The notes: generated by a model not told the origin, from the letters alone. 33,966 bases of DNA from an uncultured Collinsella sp. (GCA_900757185.1 CAAEMX010000050.1:1-33966), one strand, 5' to 3'; shown: positions 9,457 through 16,886, numbered from the stretch's first letter. Numbers and translations are program-made.

Positions 9457-9486
9457 AGTTACGGCGTTTTACCAAACGCCGTAACT
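9457..9486 (+). terminator. Perfect hairpin directly after rpoD
   Basis: A 13-bp perfect stem (9457-9469 paired with 9474-9486) with a TACC loop begins 2 bases after the rpoD stop. No T-run follows, so by itself it is not a classic intrinsic terminator. It may protect the rpoD 3' end or act together with the stronger hairpin at 9528. Confidence 0.5.
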
Positions 9487-9498
9487 GGCCGACGCTGC

Positions 9499-9598
9499 GC
9501 GGGCACCAGAGCGACAACTTGTCATTCAAAGAGGACGGCATGACCAGACGGTCTATGCCGTCCTCTTTTCATGCCAATTTGTTCGCTCTGGTGCCCGC
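9499..9598. repeat. Outer inverted repeat enclosing the rpoD terminator
   Basis: A perfect 16-base inverted repeat, left arm 9499-9514 (GCGGGCACCAGAGCGA) and right arm 9583-9598, encloses the terminator hairpin at 9528-9569. The whole 100-base block could fold as a nested cruciform or a long RNA structure. It encodes no protein I can support. It could be a small repeat-family element or remnant, or simply a structured 3' end. Confidence 0.6.
9528..9569 (+). terminator. Intrinsic terminator of rpoD
   Basis: A 14-bp perfect stem, 9528-9541 (AAAGAGGACGGCAT) with 9555-9568, ends in a T-run (CTCTTTT). The loop contains GACC/GGTC, which extends the helix past one bulged T at 9554. The A-rich 5' flank and U-rich 3' side make a strong, probably bidirectional, terminator. 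Confidence 0.8.
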
Positions 9599-9697
9599 TC
9601 GCTGGCATTCTCAAAACATCGGCGTTTCCCCGTTGCCGGTGCCGGCAGTTAGGCCGTCCCCAAGGGATCAAGGCGAGAAAATTTCTTAAAAAAGTTC
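9599..9697. other. Gene-free spacer upstream of the tRNA promoter
   Basis: The gap between rpoD and the first tRNA is 300 bases (9456-9755). Its left part holds the hairpins and its right part the tRNA promoter. The remaining ~100 bases hold no convincing ORF. Only an A/T-rich stretch (about 9678-9694), lying just upstream of the -35 hexamer, looks functional, perhaps as an UP-like element. Confidence 0.4.
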
Positions 9698-9725
9698 TTG
9701 CCCTGAGCTGATTCGTCCGTATAAT
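9698..9725 (+). promoter_or_regulatory. Strong promoter of the tRNA-Asn pair
   Basis: TTGCCC (9698-9703), a 16-base spacer and a consensus TATAAT (9720-9725), 30 bases before the first tRNA. An A/T-rich run just upstream (AAAATTTCTTAAAAAAG) fits an UP element, as expected for a stable-RNA promoter. This is the only exact TATAAT promoter I identified in the window. Confidence 0.75.
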
Positions 9726-9755
9726 AAATTTCGTTGCTTGAGAGCACGCACCTAT

Positions 9756-9830
9756 TCCTCGGTAGCTCAATGGTAGAGCACGCGGCTGTTAACCGCGCTG
9801 TTGTAGGTTCGAGTCCTACCCGGGGAGCCA
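9756..9830 (+). tRNA. tRNA-Asn (anticodon GTT)
   Basis: 75-base cloverleaf. The acceptor arm TCCTCGG pairs with CCGGGGA (one T-G wobble), the D arm is TAGCTCAATGGTAGAGC, the anticodon stem is CGCGG/CCGCG with loop CTGTTAA (anticodon GTT), the T arm is GTAGG-TTCGAGT-CCTAC, and the discriminator is G with an encoded CCA end. It is the first of two identical tandem copies, 109 bases apart start to start. Confidence 0.95.
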
Positions 9831-9839
9831 GAATTTCTC

Positions 9840-9860
9840 AGCCCATTCCGCTGGGCTTTT
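9840..9860 (+). terminator. Short hairpin between the two tRNA genes
   Basis: AGCCCA (9840-9845) pairs with TGGGCT (9852-9857) and TTT follows. The 6-bp stem could be a weak terminator or a processing element releasing the first tRNA. Read-through is expected, because no promoter is visible before the second copy. Confidence 0.5.
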
Positions 9861-9864
9861 AAAT

Positions 9865-9939
9865 TCCTCGGTAGCTCAATGGTAGAGCACGCGGCTGTTA
9901 ACCGCGCTGTTGTAGGTTCGAGTCCTACCCGGGGAGCCA
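9865..9939 (+). tRNA. tRNA-Asn (anticodon GTT), second identical copy
   Basis: Identical over all 75 bases to the copy at 9756, including the ATTCCTC lead-in and encoded CCA. It is presumably cotranscribed from the promoter at 9698. A duplicated asparagine tRNA raises dosage for AAC/AAU codons. Confidence 0.95.
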
Positions 9940-9945
9940 GGTTGT

Positions 9946-9975
9946 AAAACCCGTCGCTTATGCGGCGGGTTTTTT
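9946..9975 (+). terminator. Intrinsic terminator after the tRNA pair
   Basis: AAAACCCGTCGC (9946-9957) pairs with GCGGCGGGTTTT (9962-9973), with one T-G wobble and a TTAT loop, and runs into a six-T tract. It starts 7 bases after the second tRNA and closes the transcript. Confidence 0.88.
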
Positions 9976-10133
9976 CATGCCGCGGCCACTTGACTCGAAC
10001 GTTGCCATATCAACATTTCGTGTCGAGGATGTAATCCCGCGACCCATCACCTCAACATGGCGCGGTCGTTGTAGAATATTGCAATGATTGCTCCCACGAC
10101 ATGGTGCCGTGAGCACCAGATAAGGAGATTCTT

Positions 10134-10490
10134 GTGTCTGAGACCATCAACGGCAGCCTGAGCGTCTCGAACGACGTTATTGCCGATATTGCCGGTTATG
10201 CCGCGATGACGTGCTATGGCGTCGTCGGTATGGCTGAGCAGCTCCAGGGCGCCGAGAGCGTGCGCCTGCTTGCCGGTCAGCGCCTCCGCAAGGGCGTGCT
10301 TGTCTCCGCCGACGAGAACGGCCTTACGGTCGATCTTCACGTCGTGCTCGAGAACGGCGTCAACATGAAGTCCGTCTGCCACAATCTTTCGAGCTCCGTT
10401 GCCTTCACCCTGCAGGAGATCGCCCAGATCGATCCCGCCAGCCTTAAGATCGGCATTCACATCGACGCGCTCAAGAGCCGTCTGAACTAG
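10134..10490 (+). CDS. Asp23/Gls24 family envelope stress-related protein (YloU-like)
   Basis: 118 aa from a GTG start with AAGGAG 6 bases upstream. Family features are an N-terminal NGSLSVSNDVIADIAGYAAMTCYGVVGM and the conserved VDLHVVLENGVNMKSVCHNLSSSV strand-helix. The precise role of this family is unclear: members are linked to envelope stress and membrane-associated complexes in Gram-positives. It is followed after 27 bases by a DAK2/FakA-type gene, the same asp23(yloU)-yloV pairing seen in Firmicutes, so the two are probably one transcript leading into recG. A possible -10 (TAGAAT, 10072-10077) precedes it with no clear -35. Confidence 0.88.
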   Translation: MSETINGSLSVSNDVIADIAGYAAMTCYGVVGMAEQLQGAESVRLLAGQRLRKGVLVSADENGLTVDLHVVLENGVNMKSVCHNLSSSVAFTLQEIAQIDPASLKIGIHIDALKSRLN

Positions 10491-10517
10491 CATCCGAAAA
10501 CGGAGATTCAAATACCC

Positions 10518-12179
10518 ATGATTGCAAAGACCATTCGCACCTGTTTTCCGATCGCTGCGGCTGCCGTTTCCGACAAGGCCGAGGAGATCAACAAGCTCAA
10601 CGTCTTCCCCGTACCCGATGGCGATACCGGCACCAACATGTCGCTCACGCTCGCCTCGGTGACCAAGGAGCTCTCCGCCCTTCCTGCCGACGCCGACATG
10701 GAGGCCATCGCCGGTGCCATCACCCATGGCTCCCTGATGGGTGCCCGTGGCAACTCCGGCGTCATCACCTCGCAGATTCTGCGTGGTGTGGCCGAGGGCC
10801 TTGTCTCTGCCGATGAGCCCATCACTTCCGCCAACATCGCCTATGCGTTCCGCCGAGCCGTCAAGGTTGCCTTCCAGGCAGTGCGTAAGCCCATCGAGGG
10901 TACGATCCTCACGGTGCTGCGCGACGTCTCGACCAAGGCAGACGAGTGCGAGAAGAAGAAGTTCTCGGCCGAGGACGCGCTCGACGCCATCGTCGTCGAG
11001 GCCTATCAGTCCGTCGCCCGTACGCCCGACCTGCTGCCCGTCCTCAAGGAGAACGGCGTGGTCGACTCCGGCGCCTTTGGATTTGCCATCTTCCTTGAGA
11101 ACTTTGTTGCCGCCGCGCTTGGTCGCAGCACCGTTGTCGAGGATTTCTCCGCCACGTTTGACTCCGCTGGCTCTGCCCGCGACGCGGCCCTCGACCGCGT
11201 TGAGATCGAGGCCAACGACGACTGGGAGGGCTCGGAGTTCCGTTACTGCAATGAGTTCCTGTTTAAGGCAGACGCCCCGTTTGACGAGGACGAGTGCCTT
11301 AAGTTCCTAGGCTCCATGGGCGACTGCGAGCTACTCGTGGGCGCTTACCCCGATTACAAGATTCACGTGCACTCCAACACCCCCAACCTGGTGCTCGAGC
11401 ATATGCTGCAGCTTGGTCAGATTTACGAGGTCTTTATCCACAACATGGAGATGGAGGCCCACGACCGTACCGCCAAGATCCACGAGGACCAGGAAAAGGC
11501 CGCCGAGCCCGCCAAGGCGCTGGGCTTTGTCGCCGTTGCCGCCGGTTCCGGCGAGGCAGACATCCTCAAGTCCCTCGGCGTCGACGTGATCGTGTCGGGT
11601 GGTCAGACCATGAACCCCTCGACTGCAGACTTGCTGGGCGCCGTTGACCAGGTCAACGCGACCTCGGTCATCATCCTGCCCAACAACGGCAACATCCGCA
11701 TGGCTGCCGAGGCCGCTGCCTCAGCCTGCACCGACAAGAAGGTAGCCGTCGTTCCCACCAAGACCGTCCCGCAGGCCTTCTCCGCGCTGTTCGCGGTCCT
11801 GCCCGATTCCGAGCTCGAGGATGCCGTCGCCGCTATGGTCGACGCCATCAGCGAGGTTCGCGATGGCGAGGTCACCCGTGCCGTGCGCGATTCCAGCGCC
11901 TCCGACGGCTCGCCGATTCACTCCGGTGACGTCATGGGTATCATCGCCGGCTCCATCGACGTGGTCGGCTCCGACGTGAAGCAGGTCACGCTCGATTGCA
12001 TCAACCGTATGCAGGAGGAAGAGGAGGGCGACGCGCTGACGATTCTGGCCGGCGAGGAACTGTCCGATGAGGCCTTCCAGGAGATCGTAGACGCCATTGA
12101 GGAGGCTCAGCCCGATTTGGAGATCGACGCCCATCGTGGCGAGCAGCCGCTCTATCCCGTGATCTTCTCGATCGAGTAG
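10518..12179 (+). CDS. DAK2 domain fatty acid kinase-like protein (FakA/YloV)
   Basis: 553 aa protein of the FakA family, whose members phosphorylate fatty acids bound to FakB (DegV-type) partners, feeding acyl-phosphate to PlsX/PlsY. The N-terminal DhaL/DAK2 kinase domain shows NKLNVFPVPDGDTGTNMSLTL, the Mg-ATP aspartate cluster, and GARGNSGVITSQILRG. The C-terminal half contains the family's DegV-like domain (VDVIVSGGQTMNPSTADLL, IILPNNGNIRMAAEAAA). No fakB/degV gene is in the window. plsX, encoded ~5 kb downstream, would use its product. A GGAG lies 12 bases before the ATG, somewhat far. Confidence 0.88.
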   Translation: MIAKTIRTCFPIAAAAVSDKAEEINKLNVFPVPDGDTGTNMSLTLASVTKELSALPADADMEAIAGAITHGSLMGARGNSGVITSQILRGVAEGLVSADEPITSANIAYAFRRAVKVAFQAVRKPIEGTILTVLRDVSTKADECEKKKFSAEDALDAIVVEAYQSVARTPDLLPVLKENGVVDSGAFGFAIFLENFVAAALGRSTVVEDFSATFDSAGSARDAALDRVEIEANDDWEGSEFRYCNEFLFKADAPFDEDECLKFLGSMGDCELLVGAYPDYKIHVHSNTPNLVLEHMLQLGQIYEVFIHNMEMEAHDRTAKIHEDQEKAAEPAKALGFVAVAAGSGEADILKSLGVDVIVSGGQTMNPSTADLLGAVDQVNATSVIILPNNGNIRMAAEAAASACTDKKVAVVPTKTVPQAFSALFAVLPDSELEDAVAAMVDAISEVRDGEVTRAVRDSSASDGSPIHSGDVMGIIAGSIDVVGSDVKQVTLDCINRMQEEEEGDALTILAGEELSDEAFQEIVDAIEEAQPDLEIDAHRGEQPLYPVIFSIE

Positions 12180-12188
12180 GCTCTGCCC

Positions 12189-14366
12189 ATGTCCGAGCTG
12201 TGCTCCGTGCCGCGCGTCTCGGAGCGCTTTGCCCAGAGCAATGCGCTCGACGAAGATATCGCGCGACTCAAATATGTTTCAGGTAAACGTGAGGAGGCCC
12301 TTCGCCGTCTGGGAATTCGGACGGTGGGGGACCTCCTTCTCCATATCCCTCATCGTTACCTCGACTTTACTCGTTCGTGGTCCATCGAGATGGCGCCCAT
12401 CGGTACCGTGTGCACTATCATCGCCACGGTCGACCGTATCGTTCAAAAGAAGCCGCGTCCGCGCATGCAGGTGACCGAGGTCTCACTCGTTGATGAGACG
12501 GGCGTGCTGCAGGTCGCCTTTTTCCGTCAGCCTTGGATTGCCCAGCAGCTTAAGCAGGGCGACCGCCTGGCCGTGATGGGCAAGGTTGAGTTTGCCTACG
12601 GTTTTAAGCAGATGGCCTCGCCGCACTTTGAAAAGCTCGATGAGGGGCGTGCTGCGGGCACCATTTTGCCGGTCCATTATGTGAGTGACGGCGTGAGCCA
12701 GGCATGGATGCGCCGCATCGTAAGTGGCGCGCTCGAGGTCGTCGGCAATCCCTTCGACCCGATTCCCGCACGCTTGCGCGTTAAACGTCGCCTGATGAGC
12801 AATGCCCGTGCGCTTCGATCGATCCACTTTCCTTCGAGCATGGCTGAGCGCGATATCGCGCGCGCACGGCTTGCCTACGAGGAGTGCCTCTACCTGCAGC
12901 TGGCGCTGCGCCTGCGCAACGACGGCGGCCTGGTCGATGTGGTGCCCTATGCCCACGCCGCGGGCGAGCACCTGGCCGCGCTTAAGCAGGCCCTGCCGTT
13001 TTCGCTGAGCGACGAGCAGGAGGCCGCGTTCCAAGATATCCTGCGCGATATGTGCGATGGCGGGCGCGTGATGAACCGCCTGCTGCTGGGCGATGTCGGT
13101 ACCGGCAAGACCGCTGTTGCCGCCTGCGCGCTGGCTGTGGCTGCCGATAGCGGCACGCAGGCCTGCGTTATGGCGCCCACGGGCGTGCTGGCGCGTCAAT
13201 ATGCCGATAAGACCGGCCCCTTGCTTTCGCAGGCTGGCATGACCTGGGCGCTCCTGACGGGCGCCACGCCGGCGGCCGAGCGCGAGCGGATCCATGCGCA
13301 GCTGGAATCGGGCGAGCTCGATGTCCTCTTTGGCACCCACGCGGTGCTTTCGGATAACGTTGCGTTCAAGCATCTGTCGCTCGTGGTCATCGATGAGCAG
13401 CACCGGTTTGGCGTCGGCCAACGCAACGCCCTGCGTGCGAAGGGCCCTGGTGCCGATCTGCTCGTTATGACGGCAACGCCCATCCCACGTACGCTGGCAC
13501 TTTCGGTCTACGGCGATCTGGACACGAGCATCATCCGCCATCGGCCCGTCCCTGGCGCTGGCGTGACGACACGCGTGCTTACCGAGTCGAGCCGCGACCT
13601 TGCCTATGGCGCCATCCGCGAGGCGCATGAAAAGGGTCAGCAGGCCTACGTGATTTGCCCGCTCGTGGAGCCGAGCGACTCGGCCGATGAGCTGGAGGAC
13701 GTGCCCGGTATCGCCCGCGACGGCGAGGGCCGCGTGACGGTCCCCGTGCCGCTGCACGATACGGCGACCGAGCTCGATCGCCTGCGTCTGGCGTTGCCGG
13801 GTCTTGCCATCGAGCGCCTTCACGGCCGCATGCCAGCGGGGGAGAAGGACCAGGTTATCGATGCCTTCAAGCGCGGCGAGATTGACGTGCTCGTCTCGAC
13901 TACGGTGGTCGAGGTGGGCGTCGACGTGCCCAACGCCACCGTCATGGTCATCGAGAACGGTGAGCGCTTTGGCTTGGCGGCCCTGCACCAGCTGCGCGGC
14001 CGCGTGGGCCGCAGCAGCGTGTCGGGCACCTGCCTGGTCATGACGCACTCCAAGGGCAACGGCGGCGCTTCGGCGGCGCAAGACCGTCTCCAGTCGCTCG
14101 AAAAGACCTCGGACGGCTTTACGCTCGCCCAGATGGACCTGCGTCTGCGCCACGAGGGCGAAATTCTGGGGTACCGCCAGCATGGCGGTGTGACCCTGCG
14201 CTTTGTCGACCTGGATGCCGACGAGGAGCTGATCGAGTGGGCCCATTTGGACGCGGTCGAGCTCTTGCGGTATGCTTGCACCCTTGACTCCGTGGCGACG
14301 CGCCCCCTGCGCGATGCGGTCGCCATGCGATATCGACACATTTTTAAGGAGGTCAGCGGAGGATGA
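12189..14366 (+). CDS. recG: ATP-dependent DNA helicase RecG
   Basis: Remodels stalled replication forks and Holliday junctions. 725 aa. The N-terminal wedge/OB domain (residues ~60-160) includes DFTRSWSIEMAPIGTV and VSLVDETGVLQVAFF. The helicase core has Walker A GDVGTGKT (301-308), the DEQHR box (402-406), MTATPIPRTLALSVYGDLD (motif III), RLHGRMPAGEKD and the C-terminal TTVVEVGVDVPNA / QLRGRVGRS motifs. Begins 9 bases after the fakA-like gene and ends in a 4-base overlap (ATGA) with rsmD, so it belongs to that operon. Confidence 0.97.
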   Translation: MSELCSVPRVSERFAQSNALDEDIARLKYVSGKREEALRRLGIRTVGDLLLHIPHRYLDFTRSWSIEMAPIGTVCTIIATVDRIVQKKPRPRMQVTEVSLVDETGVLQVAFFRQPWIAQQLKQGDRLAVMGKVEFAYGFKQMASPHFEKLDEGRAAGTILPVHYVSDGVSQAWMRRIVSGALEVVGNPFDPIPARLRVKRRLMSNARALRSIHFPSSMAERDIARARLAYEECLYLQLALRLRNDGGLVDVVPYAHAAGEHLAALKQALPFSLSDEQEAAFQDILRDMCDGGRVMNRLLLGDVGTGKTAVAACALAVAADSGTQACVMAPTGVLARQYADKTGPLLSQAGMTWALLTGATPAAERERIHAQLESGELDVLFGTHAVLSDNVAFKHLSLVVIDEQHRFGVGQRNALRAKGPGADLLVMTATPIPRTLALSVYGDLDTSIIRHRPVPGAGVTTRVLTESSRDLAYGAIREAHEKGQQAYVICPLVEPSDSADELEDVPGIARDGEGRVTVPVPLHDTATELDRLRLALPGLAIERLHGRMPAGEKDQVIDAFKRGEIDVLVSTTVVEVGVDVPNATVMVIENGERFGLAALHQLRGRVGRSSVSGTCLVMTHSKGNGGASAAQDRLQSLEKTSDGFTLAQMDLRLRHEGEILGYRQHGGVTLRFVDLDADEELIEWAHLDAVELLRYACTLDSVATRPLRDAVAMRYRHIFKEVSGG

Positions 14367-14992
14367 GAATCATCGGCGGCGAATGGCGCGGTCGTAAGAT
14401 CGAGGAGCCCCGTGGTCGCGATGTCACCCGCCCCACGACCGATCGCGTGCGCGAGGCATGCGCATCTATGGTCATGTCGGCATTTGACTTCGATCTGGAC
14501 GAGGTCCGCGTGCTGGACGCCTTTGGCGGCTCCGGTGCCTTAGGGTTAGAGATGCTCTCACGTGGTGCCCGCTCACTCACGACGTTCGAGATCGATCGGA
14601 ATGCCGCGCGGCTCATTACCAAGAATATCGAGTCGCTCTGCCGTGACCGTGCGCGTTGGCGCGTGGTAACGGGCGACATGCTGGCGAGCGCCTCGCGCGG
14701 TCGTGTGCCGGGCGGCCCCTTTGATCTGGTCCTGCTCGACCCGCCCTATGCTTTTGGTGCCGAGCCGGTCGAGGAACTGCTGCAGAACCTGGCTCAGCAG
14801 GGTCTGCTTGCACCTGGCGCTTATGCCCTGTTTGAGCATGCCGCCGCCGATGCGGGCGCGCATCCGGCAGGCTTTGAGATCGTGCGCGAGAAGCGCTACG
14901 GCATTACCTCGGTCGACCTGCTTCGTTGGGTCGGCAACGGCGAGGATGATGGTATCGATAGCGACGCACCCACGGAGGACGCCCATGAATGA
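14363..14992 (+). CDS. rsmD: 16S rRNA (guanine(966)-N2)-methyltransferase
   Basis: S-adenosylmethionine-dependent methyltransferase acting on G966 of 16S rRNA. 209 aa with the family N-terminus RIIGGEWRGRKIEEPRG-RPTTDRVREA, the SAM-binding motif LDAFGGSGALGLEMLSRGA and the catalytic LLDPPYAFG (DPPY). The acidic C-terminal tail (EDDGIDSDAPTEDAHE) is longer than usual. Starts in the recG stop and overlaps coaD by 8 bases. The rsmD-coaD pair is widespread. Confidence 0.95.
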   Translation: MRIIGGEWRGRKIEEPRGRDVTRPTTDRVREACASMVMSAFDFDLDEVRVLDAFGGSGALGLEMLSRGARSLTTFEIDRNAARLITKNIESLCRDRARWRVVTGDMLASASRGRVPGGPFDLVLLDPPYAFGAEPVEELLQNLAQQGLLAPGAYALFEHAAADAGAHPAGFEIVREKRYGITSVDLLRWVGNGEDDGIDSDAPTEDAHE

Positions 14993-15482
14993 CACTATCA
15001 ACCGCGTGATTGTCCCGGGCACCTTCGATCCCATCACATTTGGCCATATCGACGTCATCCGCCGTGCCCGCCGCATCTTTCCCAGCGTGATCGTCGCTGT
15101 TGCCGAGTCGCAGGGTAAAAACGGTGTGGGCACCACGTTTATGCTCGATGAGCGCGTGGCGCTGGCCCGTGAGGCGCTCGGTGATATCGACGGCGTCGAG
15201 GTCCTGCCCTTTACCGGCCTCTTGGTCGACTTCGCTCGCGAGCAGGGGGCGGGGGCCGTGGTCAAGGGCCTGCGCGCCATGACCGACTTTGAGTACGAGC
15301 TGCAGCAGGCCGACCTCAACTATCGCTTGGATAACGAGCTGGAGTCTATCTTTGTCATGAGTGCGCCGCAGTACGGCTATATCTCGAGCTCGGTCGTTCG
15401 CCAGATCGCCTCGCTCGGCAGCGATGTATCGACGTTTGTCCCGCCCAACGTGGTCGAAGCGCTCAGACATCGCTTTTCGTGA
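14985..15482 (+). CDS. coaD: Phosphopantetheine adenylyltransferase
   Basis: Fourth step of coenzyme A synthesis: 4'-phosphopantetheine + ATP to dephospho-CoA. 165 aa, the usual length. It has VPGTFDPITFGHIDVI with the T/HxGH nucleotidyltransferase signature (Thr18-Phe-Gly20-His21), KGLRAMTDFEYELQQA and the C-terminal ISSSVVRQIA motif. The ATG lies 8 bases inside the rsmD end, behind CGGAGGAC. An ATP/substrate-binding enzyme whose product supplies the phosphopantetheine arm of the acyl carrier protein encoded at 18078. Confidence 0.96.
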   Translation: MNDTINRVIVPGTFDPITFGHIDVIRRARRIFPSVIVAVAESQGKNGVGTTFMLDERVALAREALGDIDGVEVLPFTGLLVDFAREQGAGAVVKGLRAMTDFEYELQQADLNYRLDNELESIFVMSAPQYGYISSSVVRQIASLGSDVSTFVPPNVVEALRHRFS

Positions 15483-15506
15483 CGTTTTTTATTGCCTGGT
15501 GGCATG

Positions 15507-15515
15507 TGGTAAACT
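15507..15515 (+). promoter_or_regulatory. Candidate extended -10 promoter for the sepIVA-like/DUF177/rpmF genes
   Basis: TGG followed by TAAACT in the 68-base gap after coaD, 36 bases before the ATG. TGn extension present; the -35 region (TTTATT at ~16 bases) is weak. A new transcript probably starts here because no terminator is obvious after coaD and the gap is unusually long for this operon. Confidence 0.45.
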
Positions 15516-15550
15516 AGCACGATGATATGTTACCTATGAAAGGAGACCGG

Positions 15551-16048
15551 ATGCCGGGCGAGAATTTTCCTGGCGATAGGATCGTCAGCTTGGTCGATGA
15601 GCTCGAAGGGCTGATCGAGGAAGCCAAGCCGCCTTTCGGCAAGAACGCTCAGTTCAAGGTCATCGACGCCGACGTGTTCTTCAACATCCTCGACGAGATC
15701 CGCATGAGCTATCCCGAGGAGTGGCAGAAGTCCCGCCGTATCCTTAAGGAGCGCGAGGAGCTTATGGCTTCCGCCGCCGCTCAGGCCGATTCCATCATCG
15801 CCGACGCTCAGCAGCAGGCCCTCACCATTGCCGGTGAGCAGGAGATCGTCCGCTTAGCCCAGCAGCAGGCCGACGACATCCGCGATCGTGCCCAGCAGTA
15901 CGAGCGCGAGACGCGTTATGCTGCCGAGGACTACGCAGAGCAGGTCTTTACGCACCTGGAGGAGAACCTCAAGAGCCTGACCGGCACCGTTACCCGTTGC
16001 CGTCAGCAGCTCAACGAGGGTGCCGCCCAGCAGAATGGTCAGTGGTAA
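15551..16048 (+). CDS. DivIVA-like coiled-coil protein, SepIVA-related
   Basis: 165 aa, starting at ATG 15551, which sits 6 bases after AAAGGAG; an earlier in-frame ATG at 15527 has no such site. The N-terminus (RIVSLVDELEGLIEEAKPPFGKNAQFKVIDADVFFNILDEIRMSYPEEWQKSRRIL) matches the conserved segment of actinobacterial SepIVA-type proteins. It is followed by a long Gln/Ala/Glu-rich coiled coil (residues ~75-155). In mycobacteria the SepIVA gene is likewise adjacent to a DUF177 gene and rnc, and acts in septation and intracellular membrane organisation. The name rests on N-terminal pattern plus position; the function here is inferred. Confidence 0.7.
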   Translation: MPGENFPGDRIVSLVDELEGLIEEAKPPFGKNAQFKVIDADVFFNILDEIRMSYPEEWQKSRRILKEREELMASAAAQADSIIADAQQQALTIAGEQEIVRLAQQQADDIRDRAQQYERETRYAAEDYAEQVFTHLEENLKSLTGTVTRCRQQLNEGAAQQNGQW

Positions 16049-16602
16049 TGGCTGAGTTCCCGAGCGTTACCGTCGATCTTTCCGAGCAGCTCGAGTTTCC
16101 TGGTGATTCGTATCCGCTGACCGGTAAGGTCGACGTCGCCACCTACATGGTGGGCGAGAAGGAGTATCAGCTACAGGACGGCATCGACTACGACGTTGTC
16201 TTTACCAATGCCGGTACCGGTGTCTTGCTCACGGGCATGGTTCGCGCGCACGCCACCGGCGAGTGCGACCGTTGTCTGGAGCCCGCCTCGTTTGATATCG
16301 CCGGCGAGATCGAGGAGTTCTACCTCTTCGAGGAGCCCGAGGATCCCGAGGCCTACGAGGACGGCTACGAGCTCCTGGGTGAGGACCGCATCGTCGATTT
16401 GGGTGAGCCCATCAACGACGCGGTCGTCATGGACACGCCGTTTGTCGTTCTGTGCAAGCCCGATTGCCGCGGTCTGTGCCCCACTTGCGGTTGTAATCTC
16501 AACGTCGAGCAATGCGATTGCGCCGCCCAGGCAGAGGCAGAATGGGCCGCTGCCACGGAAAATCCATTTGCAGCATTGAAGAATCTCAAGCTCGATGAGT
16601 AA
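16048..16602 (+). CDS. DUF177 family protein (YceD-like)
   Basis: 184 aa. The ATG shares one base with the preceding stop (TAATG). An N-terminal beta-rich domain (VTVDLSEQLEFPG) leads to the DUF177 core RAHATGECDRCLEPASFDIAGEIEEFYLF. A C-terminal Cys cluster reads CKPDCRGLCPTCGCNLNVEQCDC, a likely metal site. DUF177 proteins are nearly always encoded just before rpmF and have been tied to 23S rRNA accumulation. That exact order is present here, so a role in large-subunit assembly is the reasonable guess. Confidence 0.9.
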   Translation: MAEFPSVTVDLSEQLEFPGDSYPLTGKVDVATYMVGEKEYQLQDGIDYDVVFTNAGTGVLLTGMVRAHATGECDRCLEPASFDIAGEIEEFYLFEEPEDPEAYEDGYELLGEDRIVDLGEPINDAVVMDTPFVVLCKPDCRGLCPTCGCNLNVEQCDCAAQAEAEWAAATENPFAALKNLKLDE

Positions 16603-16607
16603 AACTG

Positions 16608-16616
16608 TGGTAGTAT
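16608..16616 (+). promoter_or_regulatory. Candidate extended -10 promoter ahead of rpmF
   Basis: TGG plus TAGTAT just after the DUF177 stop, 50 bases before rpmF. It has the same TGTGG-TA form as the motif at 15507. No -35 of note. It would give rpmF its own promoter. Confidence 0.35.
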
Positions 16617-16666
16617 CGCTACTTGCGCGTAATCGCCACACTGGATAGTTCATAAGGAAGGTCACT

Positions 16667-16846
16667 ATGCCCGTACCTAAACAAAAGCAGGGTCGTATCC
16701 GCACTCACACCCGTCGTTCCGCCAACATGAAGATCTCGGCTGCGGCTCAGTCCACGTGCCCCCGTTGCGGCGCTGTCAAGCTTCCGCACCACGTGTGCCC
16801 CAGCTGCGGTTTCTATAAGGACCGCGAGGTTATCGTTACCGAGTAA
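16667..16846 (+). CDS. rpmF: 50S ribosomal protein L32
   Basis: 59 aa: starts MPVPKQKQGRIRTHTRRS, the classic L32 N-terminus, and carries the zinc ribbon as CPRCGAVKLPHHVCPSCG (both CxxC pairs intact, so a zinc-dependent C+ form). AAGGAAGG lies 7-8 bases before the ATG. A short gene, easily missed by length filters. It sits between DUF177 and plsX as in most bacteria. Confidence 0.97.
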   Translation: MPVPKQKQGRIRTHTRRSANMKISAAAQSTCPRCGAVKLPHHVCPSCGFYKDREVIVTE

Positions 16847-16849
16847 CGC

Positions 16850-16855
16850 TATACT
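16850..16855 (+). promoter_or_regulatory. Possible -10 box between rpmF and plsX
   Basis: TATACT (5 of 6 consensus positions) begins 4 bases after the rpmF stop. No clear -35 is visible at 16-18 bases. If used, the transcript would run at once into the hairpin at 16887. Confidence 0.25.
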
Positions 16856-16886
16856 CTGGATGCGATGCCGTTCCAAATGGAACCAC

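Noticed and set aside
9756..9939. Tandem tRNA copies as an attachment-site duplication from an integrated element
   Set aside because: Both copies are full tRNAs with a promoter, hairpins and CCA, there is no integrase or foreign DNA between them, and only 34 bases separate them.
12483..14339. Long minus-strand open frame (~618 codons) opposite recG
   Set aside because: The plus strand carries all RecG motifs. The antisense product is His/Arg/Ala-rich without recognisable domains, typical of GC-rich shadows.
15483..15550. Terminator after coaD (CGTTTTTTATT)
   Set aside because: There is a T-run but only a 5-bp imperfect stem upstream; not convincing.
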